Assembly (NCBI GenBank): GCA_023438785.1
Contig: JAEXQJ010000412.1
Location: 1-8,309, forward strand
DNA from: Pseudomonadota bacterium
GTDB lineage: Bacteria > Myxococcota_A > Polyangia > Fen-1088
Reading direction: 5' to 3'
DNA length: 8,309 nt
Shown: piece after piece, positions 1 to 6,835 of the stretch
Numbering within the stretch: the stretch's first letter is position 1
Layout of the letters: each line of letters opens with the position of its first letter
Notes under the pieces: generated by a model
Told to the model about the DNA's origin: nothing
The model's input: the letters and a program-made list of their open reading frames with translations, nothing else
Database searches by the model: none
Position numbers and translations under genes: made by a program

Positions 1-42
1 GACGGTTTTCATCGACAGCCATGTGGGGGCTACGGTCAAGAG

Positions 43-1500
43 ATGCGGGGGATCGAGCTGGAGCTGTGTTCGTTGGAGCCGGGGAGCCACGTGTGTCTGG
101 CACACGTCACCCGAGACGAGAAGCACAAGACGGTTGCCACGTTCCTGCGTGACGGGCTCCGGCGCGGCGAGCGCTGCCTGTATTTGGCGGACCACGACCA
201 GCACGAGGCTGTCTGTGGCCTGCTCCACCGGGCGGGTCTGGCTGTGGACAGCCTGCGCGAGCGCCAGGCGCTCACCCTGAGGCCGCTGAGCGATGCTCAC
301 GGGCCGGATGGGCAGTTCGACCCCGAGCGCCCCGCTGCTCTGGCGCGCGCACTCATCGAAGGCGCACATCGGGGCGGGTTCAACGGCTTCCGCCTCGCGG
401 GAGACACCTCCAGCCTCATCCAGGCTGACGAGTTGGCCGTCGATAAGCTGCCACGCTACGAGGCCGGCATCACCGATCTCGTGCACGGCACACGAGGCGC
501 AGCCCTGTGCGTCTACGATCGGCGAACCACACCGAGCCAGGTCCTGGACGTGGTCCTGCGCACCCATCCCGTCGCTTTCCTCTCCGGTCGCTTGTGCGCC
601 AATCCCTTCTGCGAGCCCGCCTCGTACAACCTGGGCAACGTGGGGCAGAGCCGCAAGATCGACTGGATGATCAACCAGATCCTGCATGCCGAGGAGGGGC
701 AGCGGCTGCTGCACTCGATGAACGACGCCCTGATTCGCGAGGCGGCCACGCTCACCGCCCGGAACGAGAGCGCGCGCCAGAGCCTCGAGTCGCTCCAGAA
801 GGCGCTGGAGGCGCGCGATCGACTGGTGCTCACGCTCTCGCGTTGGCTCGCGGGGCCGCTGCCAACCCTGGCCGGTCGCGTGGAGGCAGCGCGCAGCGAC
901 ACGATGCTCGGGTCCATGCCCGACCGATGCGATCGATGCGCCGAATCCCTGAGCCCGCTGCAGCGCCTGGCGCGAGGCTTGGATGAGGCCACGAGCCTCA
1001 TCGAGGCGCCGCCCGTTCTGCGGGGCGAGGACGCGGACTTGGTCGAGTTGACCGCCGCGGCGGCGACCGCGGTGGGCCGCGAGCCCGGCCGAGAAAACGC
1101 CCTCATCCGGCTCTCCGGAGCGGAGCGTCTGCCCGGCACCTGGGATCGGGCGTACCTCTCCCAGCTGCTGCGCCTCCTGCTCGCCGCGGCCAACGATGGC
1201 AGCGGGAATCTGCCCGTGGAGGTCCGCCTGGACGATCTGGGCACCATGGCCCGACTCAGGATTCAGTATCGCGCGCCCACACCTGCTTCGCCCGCCCCGC
1301 GCGAGTCGGCGGGGAACACGCCCGGCCCGGACAGCGTCGAGGATGACTTGGCGTTGTCCCTGTGGGCACCGCGGGAGTTGCTGCGTCTCATGGGCGGGAC
1401 TTTGGGACTGTCCACGTGGCCGGACGGGCGCACCGTGTTCACGGTGGATCTGCCTCGCCGGCTCAGCGTCCCCGTCGCGCAAGAGCCGCTGCTGCAGTGA
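43..1500 (+). CDS. MEDS-domain sensor with degenerate histidine-kinase-like core
   Basis: This 485-residue protein has no signal peptide or membrane segment and is probably a cytoplasmic signalling protein. Residues about 6-195 match the MEDS domain (the sensory domain named after DcmR): SHVCLAH near 15-21, RGERCLYLAD at 41-50, and THPVAFLSGRLCANPF at 174-189. A coiled-coil-like stretch (about 215-262) leads into a HisKA-like segment, where SRWLAGPL (266-273) aligns with the usual SHELRTPL, so Arg267 occupies the phospho-acceptor His position. Residues about 330-471 resemble an HATPase domain in layout (LMGGTLGLST and a terminal GRTVFTVDLP), but the N-box Asn and the DxGxG and GxGxG loops are not recognisable. 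It is therefore probably a non-catalytic regulator or scaffold. The ATG at 43 has only a weak ribosome site. The frame stays open to base 1 without another start codon, so the true start could lie outside the window. Confidence 0.85.
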   Translation: MRGIELELCSLEPGSHVCLAHVTRDEKHKTVATFLRDGLRRGERCLYLADHDQHEAVCGLLHRAGLAVDSLRERQALTLRPLSDAHGPDGQFDPERPAALARALIEGAHRGGFNGFRLAGDTSSLIQADELAVDKLPRYEAGITDLVHGTRGAALCVYDRRTTPSQVLDVVLRTHPVAFLSGRLCANPFCEPASYNLGNVGQSRKIDWMINQILHAEEGQRLLHSMNDALIREAATLTARNESARQSLESLQKALEARDRLVLTLSRWLAGPLPTLAGRVEAARSDTMLGSMPDRCDRCAESLSPLQRLARGLDEATSLIEAPPVLRGEDADLVELTAAAATAVGREPGRENALIRLSGAERLPGTWDRAYLSQLLRLLLAAANDGSGNLPVEVRLDDLGTMARLRIQYRAPTPASPAPRESAGNTPGPDSVEDDLALSLWAPRELLRLMGGTLGLSTWPDGRTVFTVDLPRRLSVPVAQEPLLQ

Positions 1501-1517
1501 CCACGGGGATCGTGAAG

Positions 1518-1548
1518 ACGGGCGAGTGACCGACGACCACTCGCCCGT
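1518..1548. terminator. Hairpin between convergent genes, probable bidirectional terminator
   Basis: ACGGGCGAGTG (1518-1528) and CACTCGCCCGT (1538-1548) form a perfect 11-bp stem with a 9-base loop. It sits between the stop of the MEDS gene and the stop of the htrA-like gene, which read towards each other. Neither side has a long T tract; the minus-strand transcript is followed by UCUUCACG. Its role as a terminator is inferred from position and stem strength. Confidence 0.6.
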
Positions 1549-1568
1549 TGAATCAGGACATCCCGCGC

Positions 1569-3137
1569 TTACAGAGCCGGGATGGTCACGAAGCGCATGC
1601 TGCCCCCGCGGCGCACACGCAGCAGGTGCCCCGCCTTGGTCTCCTCACGCAGGGCACTCACCGCCTCGTCCGCGCTGGAGACCGGCTTGCGGTCGATCTC
1701 CACGATGACGTCCTCCGCACGAAGGCCGGCCTTGGCCGCGCGGCTGTCGGGCTCGACGTCGGTGATCACGGCACCCCGCGCGTCGGCTCCCAGACCCAGC
1801 ATGCGCGCCATCTCGGGGGTCAGGGTCTGCAAGGACACGCCCACCTTGTCCTTCTCCACCTGCTGATCGGGCTCCTCACCCGGGCGGGCCGGCAATTCGC
1901 CCAGCGTGATCTTCAGGCTCGCCGGCTTGCCATCGCGCACGTAGGCCAGCTTGACCGAGCTGCCTACCTTCTGGGCCGCGACGTAGTCCACCACGTCGGC
2001 CGCCTCGCCGATCTTCTGGCCATCGATCTGGGTGATCACATCGCCCACTTGCACGCCCGCCTTGTCCGCCGGGCTGCGAGGCATGACCTTGCTGACCCAG
2101 GCCGCACGGGCGGCGCCCACTTTGCCGGCTGCCTTGCCGTCGGGCTGGCCGTCGGGGCCCAGCCTGACGCCGTCCTTCACGTCGCCAATGCCCACGCCCA
2201 GCCAGGCATGCCGGACGCGGCCCTCGGTGATAATCGTCTGCGCTACGCTGCGGGCCTGGTTGATGGGGATGGCAAATCCGTAGGCGCCTCCTGGGCCCAC
2301 GTTGATCAGGGTGTTGATACCGATGACCTCCCCCTGCAAATTGACCAAGGGCCCGCCGGAGTTGCCCGGGTTGATTTTGGCGTCGGTCTGGATGTACTCG
2401 CGCATGCGCTCGCCGGACATGTGAACGTTGCGCGTGACCTTGCCCCTGCTGCTCACGATGCCGGCGGTGACGCTCTGGTCGAGGCCGAGCGGGCTGCCGA
2501 TGGCCAGCACCCACTCGCCCACCTGCACGTTGTTGGAATCGCCCAGGCGCGCGGCCACCAGGCCAGCGGGCGGATTCACCAGCTTGACCACCGCCACGTC
2601 GGTCTTGGGATCGGCGCCCACAACCTTGGCCGGGAACTCGCGACCGTCGGCGAAGGTCACCGTCAGCGACGCGGCGTGCTCGGCCACGTGGTTGTTGGTG
2701 ATGATGTGCCCGGCCGCATCGATGACCACGCCCGAGCCCGTTCCCCGGACCGGCCGGGTTTGCGGGAGGCCCTCGAAGCCTTCACCGAAGAAGCGCTCGA
2801 AGAACCGATCCATGCCAGGCGGCAAATCGTCGGGGTTCAAACGGCGGCCCACGTTCTTGGGCGCCTCACCCACCACGTCCACGCGCACCACGCTGGGCCG
2901 CAGGGCACGAGCCGTGGCCGCGAAGCCCTGGGACAGCGAGCGCGCCTCCTGCGGCACCTCGGTCTTGGGGGTGATGGCCGCGGGGGCGCTGGACTGGGCG
3001 GCCAGGGGCAGGCTCAACGCGCCCGCATTGACGCCCTGGGCGAAAGCGCGCGGCGTGAAGCGACTGCCCACGCCCATACCCACCGCCAGGGCGGCCGCGC
3101 CGACGGTCATCGTAACAACCAGCGTTCTGTTGCGCAT
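1569..3137 (-). CDS. Periplasmic serine protease, HtrA/DegP/DegQ (MucD) family
   Basis: This is a 522-residue trypsin-like protease with two PDZ domains, the full length of the DegP/DegQ/MucD type that degrades or chaperones misfolded envelope proteins. A hydrophobic N-terminus (about 6-24) followed by AFAQ (31-34) looks like a signal peptide cleaved after Ala33, although two arginines lie between the hydrophobic core and that site, so an uncleaved anchor is possible. The catalytic triad is complete: His150 in ITNNHV, Asp180 in DPKTDVAVVKL and Ser260 in GNSGGPL. PDZ1 spans about 305-412 and PDZ2 about 430-520. PDZ1 holds an extra Gly/Lys/Ala-rich stretch (about 323-346) before its carboxylate-binding region. 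The ATG is preceded by AAAGGA at good spacing. The gene stands alone, divergent from the yjbQ-like gene. Which paralogue it is (degP, degQ or mucD) cannot be decided here. Confidence 0.95.
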   Translation of the reverse strand: MRNRTLVVTMTVGAAALAVGMGVGSRFTPRAFAQGVNAGALSLPLAAQSSAPAAITPKTEVPQEARSLSQGFAATARALRPSVVRVDVVGEAPKNVGRRLNPDDLPPGMDRFFERFFGEGFEGLPQTRPVRGTGSGVVIDAAGHIITNNHVAEHAASLTVTFADGREFPAKVVGADPKTDVAVVKLVNPPAGLVAARLGDSNNVQVGEWVLAIGSPLGLDQSVTAGIVSSRGKVTRNVHMSGERMREYIQTDAKINPGNSGGPLVNLQGEVIGINTLINVGPGGAYGFAIPINQARSVAQTIITEGRVRHAWLGVGIGDVKDGVRLGPDGQPDGKAAGKVGAARAAWVSKVMPRSPADKAGVQVGDVITQIDGQKIGEAADVVDYVAAQKVGSSVKLAYVRDGKPASLKITLGELPARPGEEPDQQVEKDKVGVSLQTLTPEMARMLGLGADARGAVITDVEPDSRAAKAGLRAEDVIVEIDRKPVSSADEAVSALREETKAGHLLRVRRGGSMRFVTIPAL

Positions 3138-3274
3138 GTTGGATTCCTTTTACCTGCTCGGCGTCCTGCGTGCCGATGCTGTCCACAGAACAGGCGGAGT
3201 CTCGCGTTTCTTCCCGCGTCGGAGAATGCACCTTTACAAGGGGCCGTTGGGTGCGGCAGAAGGCTGCCCTGCCC
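3138..3274. promoter_or_regulatory. Divergent intergenic control region (htrA-like / yjbQ-like)
   Basis: This is the only gap between divergently transcribed genes in the window, so it must contain the promoter for the protease on the minus strand and probably one for the yjbQ-purM-purN run on the plus strand. I see ribosome-binding sites at both ends (AAAGGA reading leftwards just upstream of 3137, AGAAGG at 3258-3263). I found no convincing sigma-70 pair. The minus strand near 3233-3243 reads CTTGTAAAG, faintly like a heat-shock -35 element, but without a clear partner. Confidence 0.4.
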
Positions 3275-3706
3275 GTGTTCTGGCACCAAAGCACAATCCA
3301 ACTCCCACCCCGCCCGCGCGGCTTTCACCTCATCACCAGCGAGCTCGTCAACCGCTTGCCCGAGCTGGCGCGCGTACGCGTGGGCATCTTGCATCTCTTC
3401 ATCCAACACACCTCCGCGTCACTGCTCATCAACGAGAACGCGGACCCCGATGTGCGGCGCGACTTCGAGCAGTGGTCCAACCAGGCCGTCCCCGACGGCG
3501 CGCGCTATTTCGCCCACACCCTGGAGGGCCCCGACGATATGGCCGCACACATCAAGAGCGCCGTGTACGGCCCGGCGCTGAGCATTCCCGTGGCTGATGG
3601 CCGCCTGCAGTTGGGCACCTGGCAGGGTGTGTACCTGGGCGAACACCGCAACTCGGGCGGCAGCCGCAGCGTGGTCGCCACCTTGTGGGGCCAACCCAAG
3701 GCCTAG
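3275..3706 (+). CDS. yjbQ: YjbQ/UPF0047 family protein
   Basis: With a GTG start at 3275 this encodes 143 residues, close to the roughly 138 of E. coli YjbQ. It follows that family along its whole length: PRPRGFHLIT near the N-terminus, then LHLFIQHTSASLLINENAD, the DDMAAHIKS segment and the final GTWQGVYLGEHR. These carry the conserved His, Asn, Asp and Glu residues clustered in known structures. The family is a small soluble protein; weak thiamine-phosphate-synthase activity has been reported for members, but the physiological role is uncertain. The frame is open back to an ATG at 3170, but the 35 extra residues look like nothing in the family, while GTG at 3275 lies 11 bases after AGAAGG and places VFWHQ where homologues begin MWYQ. 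It ends 34 bases before purM and may be co-transcribed with it. Confidence 0.92.
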   Translation: MFWHQSTIQLPPRPRGFHLITSELVNRLPELARVRVGILHLFIQHTSASLLINENADPDVRRDFEQWSNQAVPDGARYFAHTLEGPDDMAAHIKSAVYGPALSIPVADGRLQLGTWQGVYLGEHRNSGGSRSVVATLWGQPKA

Positions 3707-3740
3707 TTTCTGTTAGACACTCGCGCAGGAGACCGCTCAT

Positions 3741-4817
3741 ATGGCCGACCCAGTAGATCCGAAAAAGGCGAAGACCGGACTGACCTATCGCGACGCCGGT
3801 GTGGACATCGACGCGGGCGAGGCTCTCGTGGACCGCATCAAGTCGCACGTGCGGCGGACCATGCGGCCCGAGGTGCTCACGGACCTGGGTGGCTTCGCCG
3901 GCCTGTGCGCCCTGCCCAAGAACTACAAGAATCCCCTCCTCGTGGCGTGCACCGACGGCGTGGGCACCAAGCTCAAGCTGGCCTTCCTGATGGACAAGCA
4001 CGACACGGTGGGCGTCGACCTGGTCGCCATGAACGTCAACGACCTGGTGGTGTGTGGCGCGGAGCCTCTGCTGTTTCTGGACTACTTCGCCGCGGGTCAC
4101 CTGGAGGTGGGCGTGGCCGAACAGGTCATCAGCGGCATCGCTGACGGCTGCAAGCAAGCGGGCTGCGCGCTCATCGGCGGCGAGACCGCCGAGCTGCCCG
4201 GGTTCTATCAGCAGGGCGAATACGATCTGGCGGGCTTCTGCGTGGGCGTGGTGGACAAGGCGGCGGTCGTCGATGGCAAGGGCATCGCGGCCGGCGACGT
4301 GCTGCTGGGCCTGGCCTCCTCGGGCTTCCACTCCAACGGCTACTCACTGGTTCGCCGCGTCTTCCTGGATCACGCCAAGCTGAGCCTGGATGCCCAGCCC
4401 GAGGGTCTGAACGAGCCGCTCGGCCAAGCCCTCCTGCGCCCCACGCGCATCTACGTGCGCGCCCTGCGCCGGCTGACTGCCGCCGGTCTGATGAAGGGCG
4501 CGGCCCACATCACGGGCGGCGGACTCATCGACAACCCGCCACGCATGCTGCCCGCGGGGGCCAAGCTCAAGCTGCAGTTCCAGCTCGGCAGTTGGCCCGT
4601 GCCGCCGGTCATGCAGCTTCTGCAAAAGCTGGGCGACGTGGCGCCCGACGAGATGCGCCGCACGTTCAACATGGGCATCGGCATGGTGGTGGCGGTGCCC
4701 GACGGCGCCGCCGACGCGGCCCAGTCCATCCTGGAAGCCGAGGGCGAGAAGGTCTTCACCATCGGTCGCGTGGCCAGCTCCCCCGAGCCCGACGCGCCGG
4801 TGGAGTTCCTGCCGTGA
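3741..4817 (+). CDS. purM: Phosphoribosylformylglycinamidine cyclo-ligase (AIR synthetase)
   Basis: PurM closes the imidazole ring: FGAM plus ATP gives AIR, ADP and phosphate, the fifth step of de novo purine synthesis in the cytoplasm. The 358-residue product shows the family's order of motifs: TDGVGTKLKLAF (71-82) with the ATP-binding region, VDLVAMNVNDLVVCGAEPL (92-110), GGETAELPG (146-154), SSGFHSNGYSLVR (193-205), HITGGGLIDN (256-265) and FNMGIGM (309-315). Length is near the usual 345-350. The ATG at 3741 follows AGGAG (3727-3731) at good spacing. The stop codon overlaps the purN start by four bases, so the two are translationally coupled. Nothing appears truncated or altered. Confidence 0.98.
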   Translation: MADPVDPKKAKTGLTYRDAGVDIDAGEALVDRIKSHVRRTMRPEVLTDLGGFAGLCALPKNYKNPLLVACTDGVGTKLKLAFLMDKHDTVGVDLVAMNVNDLVVCGAEPLLFLDYFAAGHLEVGVAEQVISGIADGCKQAGCALIGGETAELPGFYQQGEYDLAGFCVGVVDKAAVVDGKGIAAGDVLLGLASSGFHSNGYSLVRRVFLDHAKLSLDAQPEGLNEPLGQALLRPTRIYVRALRRLTAAGLMKGAAHITGGGLIDNPPRMLPAGAKLKLQFQLGSWPVPPVMQLLQKLGDVAPDEMRRTFNMGIGMVVAVPDGAADAAQSILEAEGEKVFTIGRVASSPEPDAPVEFLP

Positions 4818-5452
4818 AGGTCGGCGTCCTCGCCTCCGGCAGCGGCACCAACCTGCAGGCCCTGATCGATGCCGCGGCCCGAGGCGAGCTCGGACCGGCG
4901 CGCCTGACCGTGGTGGGCGCCAACCTCGCCGGCTGCGGGGCGCTCGAGCGCGCGGCCAAGGCGGGCATCCCCACCTTCGTGCGCTCGCACAAGGACTTCG
5001 CCGACCGAGAGGCCTTCGATCGCGCCCTGCTCGACGAGCTGCGCCGCCACGAGGTCGAGACCGTCGTGCTGGCCGGTTTCATGCGCATCCTCACGCCGGC
5101 CTTTCTGTCCGCCTTTCCCGGCCGCGTGCTCAACATCCACCCTGCCCTTCTGCCGTCCTTCCCCGGGACGCACGCGCAGAAACAGGCCTTCGACTACGGC
5201 GTGCGCTTCTCGGGCTGCACCGTGCACTTCGTGGACTCGGGCACTGATACCGGCCCCATCATCGCCCAGGCCGCGGTGCCCGTCCTCGACAGCGACGACG
5301 AGGAAGCCCTGCGCCTGCGCATCCTGGCCGAGGAGCACCGCCTCTTCCCCGCCGTGCTGCGCGCCCTGGCCGAGGGCCGCGTCAGCCTGCAGGGCCGCCG
5401 CGTGCGCGTAACGGGTGCCCCCATCCAGACCTGCACGATGCGCAGCCTCTAG
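4814..5452 (+). CDS. purN: Phosphoribosylglycinamide formyltransferase (GAR transformylase)
   Basis: PurN transfers the formyl group of 10-formyl-tetrahydrofolate to GAR, the third step of purine synthesis. From GTG at 4814 the product has 212 residues, the same length as the E. coli enzyme. The N-terminal VLASGSGTNLQAL (5-17) binds the phosphate of GAR. The catalytic Asn107 and His109 lie in VLNIHPALLPSFPG (105-118), and Asp145 in GTDTGPII matches the catalytic Asp of the family. The GTG start lies inside the purM stop (GTGA, four-base overlap), and its first residues, KVGVLASGSG, are exactly where the family begins. One small departure is ANLAGCGALERA (36-47) instead of the more usual SNxxDAxGLERA; the position of the first Asn is kept. 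This is the last gene of the plus-strand run. Confidence 0.98.
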   Translation: MKVGVLASGSGTNLQALIDAAARGELGPARLTVVGANLAGCGALERAAKAGIPTFVRSHKDFADREAFDRALLDELRRHEVETVVLAGFMRILTPAFLSAFPGRVLNIHPALLPSFPGTHAQKQAFDYGVRFSGCTVHFVDSGTDTGPIIAQAAVPVLDSDDEEALRLRILAEEHRLFPAVLRALAEGRVSLQGRRVRVTGAPIQTCTMRSL

Positions 5453-5473
5453 GAGCACGCACCGCGGGCACAG

Positions 5474-5495
5474 CGCGAGAGCGGGGCTCTCAGCG
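5474..5495. terminator. Weak hairpin between purN and the convergent hypothetical gene
   Basis: GAGAGC (5477-5482) and GCTCTC (5486-5491) pair around a three-base loop. Allowing one bulged A at 5492 adds three more pairs (CGC 5474-5476 with GCG 5493-5495). It overlaps the stop codon of the minus-strand gene and lies 21 bases after the purN stop. There is no T tract, so a terminator role is only suggested by position. Confidence 0.35.
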
Positions 5496-5942
5496 GCCGG
5501 CCGCGCGAACTCGGCTCTTGGCTCGCCGCCAGAGGGCCCGCACCTTCAGCAGCAACCGATCCCAGGGAGCCGGCGGTGGGCAGCCAATGAAGAGGCCACG
5601 CATGGCCACGCGCTGCGGACCGACAAAGCCGCCCGCGGCCGAGAAGGGCTCCTCGGCCAGGTTCCCGAGCGCCCGGCTGCGGAACACGAGCTGCGTCGAC
5701 ATGTCGCCCCTCCAGAACTCCTCAGACACCAGCAGCGCCGACCACACCGGGTCCTCGGTCGTCGCCGCGACACGGTAGCTCGTCCAGAACATCTCCTCCT
5801 GGCGCGGCTCATCCAGCCGGCCCACCACCCGACCGTCGAACTCGATGTCCCAGCCCTCGGCTCGCCCCTGCTCAGTCTCCCAAATGCGCAACCGCTCGCG
5901 CCACGAGGAGGTCGAGGCCACCCGTCGTATTGTCGACCGCAC
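5490..5942 (-). CDS. Hypothetical protein, start uncertain
   Basis: The open frame allows up to 150 residues. I do not recognise a named family. The part that looks like genuine protein starts near residue 31 (WDIEFDGRVVGRLDEP), continues with an aromatic, acidic middle (EEMFWTSYRV at 49-58, SEEFWRGDM at 73-81) and ends in a strongly basic tail (KVRALWRRAKSRVR). It has no signal peptide or membrane helix and looks soluble. The first about 25 residues overlap, in another frame, the tail of the decayed membrane-protein gene upstream and look non-native. The GTG at 5942 has no good ribosome site; a TTG in the codon for Leu18 is another candidate. The protein could be a complete small cytoplasmic protein or the remnant of a longer one whose N-terminus was lost with the adjacent deletion. 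It converges on purN with a 37-base gap. Confidence 0.6.
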   Translation of the reverse strand: MRSTIRRVASTSSWRERLRIWETEQGRAEGWDIEFDGRVVGRLDEPRQEEMFWTSYRVAATTEDPVWSALLVSEEFWRGDMSTQLVFRSRALGNLAEEPFSAAGGFVGPQRVAMRGLFIGCPPPAPWDRLLLKVRALWRRAKSRVRAAGR

Positions 5943-6404
5943 ACCTGATGGTTACCACGAACACGAATAGGAACGTCTGCGGTCTGGGCGTGAAACGGAA
6001 CAGCGAGGCGTCGTTGAGCAACAACAACAGCGCCGCGCCCGCCGCGGGGAGAAGACCGCCCAGGCTGCGCATGCGCGCCGCCACGAGCAACAAGTGGCGA
6101 GGGCCAGCGTGGCCACCAGGGCGAACAGGCCCGCCTCGCCGAATCGGGTGTGCAGCATCGCCATCACCAAATCACCGCCGCAGTCGATGGTGAACGGCTA
6201 GCGCTGCAGAATGGCCTCGCCGAGCTTGAGATGCAGAAATAGGTCCGGATCGTCGATCTTACGCGGCGTACCCAACGCCGCCGGCAGCGCCACGCCACAG
6301 CCCACCGCGAAGAAGAACCAACGATCGAGCGGGCCTGGTAGCCGTGCCTCGCCTGCGTGCGACCGTCTGGCGTCGCAACCAGCGGTACGCCTATCGGGAA
6401 TCAC
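5872..6404 (-). pseudogene. Decayed polytopic membrane protein (glycosyltransferase-39/PMT-like N-terminal remnant)
   Basis: Read from 6404 leftwards, a membrane-protein N-terminus is visible: a hydrophobic segment RWFFFAVGCGVALPAALG, then DPDLFLHLKLGEAIL. An in-frame amber codon follows at 6200-6198. The same frame then continues with PFTIDCGGDLVMAMLHTRF and GEAGLFALVATLALA. At about 6095 the sense shifts by one base-equivalent to another frame: LLLVAARMRSLGGLLP, a poly-Leu segment, and RFTPRPQTFLFVFV, ending near 5950. This order (DPDxFxHLxxGxxIL, PFTxD, then xRPQxF after a hydrophobic stretch) is typical of large multi-pass proteins resembling dolichyl-phosphate-mannose-type glycosyltransferases. 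Such proteins usually have 450 or more residues, so most of the C-terminal part is missing. The remnant begins 14 bases inside the end of the lipoprotein gene and was probably the operon's next gene. The exact family is inferred. Confidence 0.65.
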
Positions 6405-6825
6405 GCTCGCGCACCCAGTGAGCGAGCACGGCCGTGACCTCCGCCGCGCTCACCTCGCCCTGAAGCAGCTCAACGACATTCTGCTGGCCGTCCACGAAGT
6501 AGATCCCGGGCGGAACCATGAGCGGCTTGGCGCTGGTGTACGGGGCGGCCTGTTCGGCCTGAGTGTCGACGTGCAGCCGCTCGACCGGGAGCTTGGGCGG
6601 CGTGCCCAGGGCGGCCTGCAGGGCGGCCCAGGTGTCGTCGGTCCGCTTGCGCGTGCACGTGCAGGCATTCTCCTTGTCCATGAACACCACCTTGGTCAGC
6701 CCCCCGGGGCTGGGCGTGGCCGCTCGTTGCGTGACCACGGGCTTGGCCTGGCCGGCCGGCGGAGCGCCTTCGCTCTTGCACGCCAGAGCACCGGTGGCCA
6801 GGAGGAGGATCAGCAAGCTGCGCAT
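6391..6825 (-). CDS. Thioredoxin-fold lipoprotein with Cys-Thr-Cys motif
   Basis: This 144-residue protein begins with a short lipoprotein signal, hydrophobic residues 4-15 and GALAC with the lipidated Cys at position 16. It is probably anchored in the membrane facing the periplasm. After a Pro/Ala/Gly linker (18-42), TKVVFMDKENACTCTRKR (44-61) forms the first strand and turn of a thioredoxin-like fold. Cys55 and Cys57 make a CXC pair where thioredoxins have CXXC. VPPGIYFVDG (104-113) gives the proline before a strand expected near the active site, and the last helix ends in AHWVRERDSR. The ATG follows AAAGGA closely and lies 10 bases after the ccdA-like stop. A plausible job is to accept electrons from the CcdA-type protein and pass them to a periplasmic partner. 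The partner is unknown. The lipobox has Ala at -3, which is acceptable but not the commonest residue. Confidence 0.85.
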   Translation of the reverse strand: MRSLLILLLATGALACKSEGAPPAGQAKPVVTQRAATPSPGGLTKVVFMDKENACTCTRKRTDDTWAALQAALGTPPKLPVERLHVDTQAEQAAPYTSAKPLMVPPGIYFVDGQQNVVELLQGEVSAAEVTAVLAHWVRERDSR

Positions 6826-6835
6826 CGGGTTCCTT

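Noticed and set aside
3170..3274. N-terminal extension of the yjbQ-like gene to an ATG at 3170
   Set aside because: The 35 extra residues have no resemblance to the family, and the GTG at 3275 with AGAAGG upstream gives the normal length and N-terminus.
3138..3274. Possible thiamine riboswitch upstream of the yjbQ-like gene
   Set aside because: I looked because the family has been tied to thiamine, but found no conserved TPP-riboswitch core (CUGAGA and its partner stems) in the short leader.
1548..3581. Very long plus-strand open frame (677 codons) opposite the htrA-like gene
   Set aside because: It is the antisense shadow of a GC-rich protease gene: the translation is rich in His, Arg, Gly and Ala with no domain, while the minus strand has a complete catalytic triad, two PDZ domains and a signal peptide.
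2428..3597. Plus-strand frame of 389 codons crossing the protease start and the yjbQ-like gene
   Set aside because: It spans two genes in other frames, has low-complexity Thr/Pro/Arg composition and no family resemblance.
4451..5458. Minus-strand frame of 335 codons opposite purM and purN
   Set aside because: It is antisense to two intact, clearly recognised purine genes, and its composition is typical of a GC-rich shadow frame.
6198..6404. A separate small gene of 68 codons starting at GTG 6404
   Set aside because: Its sense continues in the same frame immediately after the TAG, so it is better read as the first piece of a broken larger gene.
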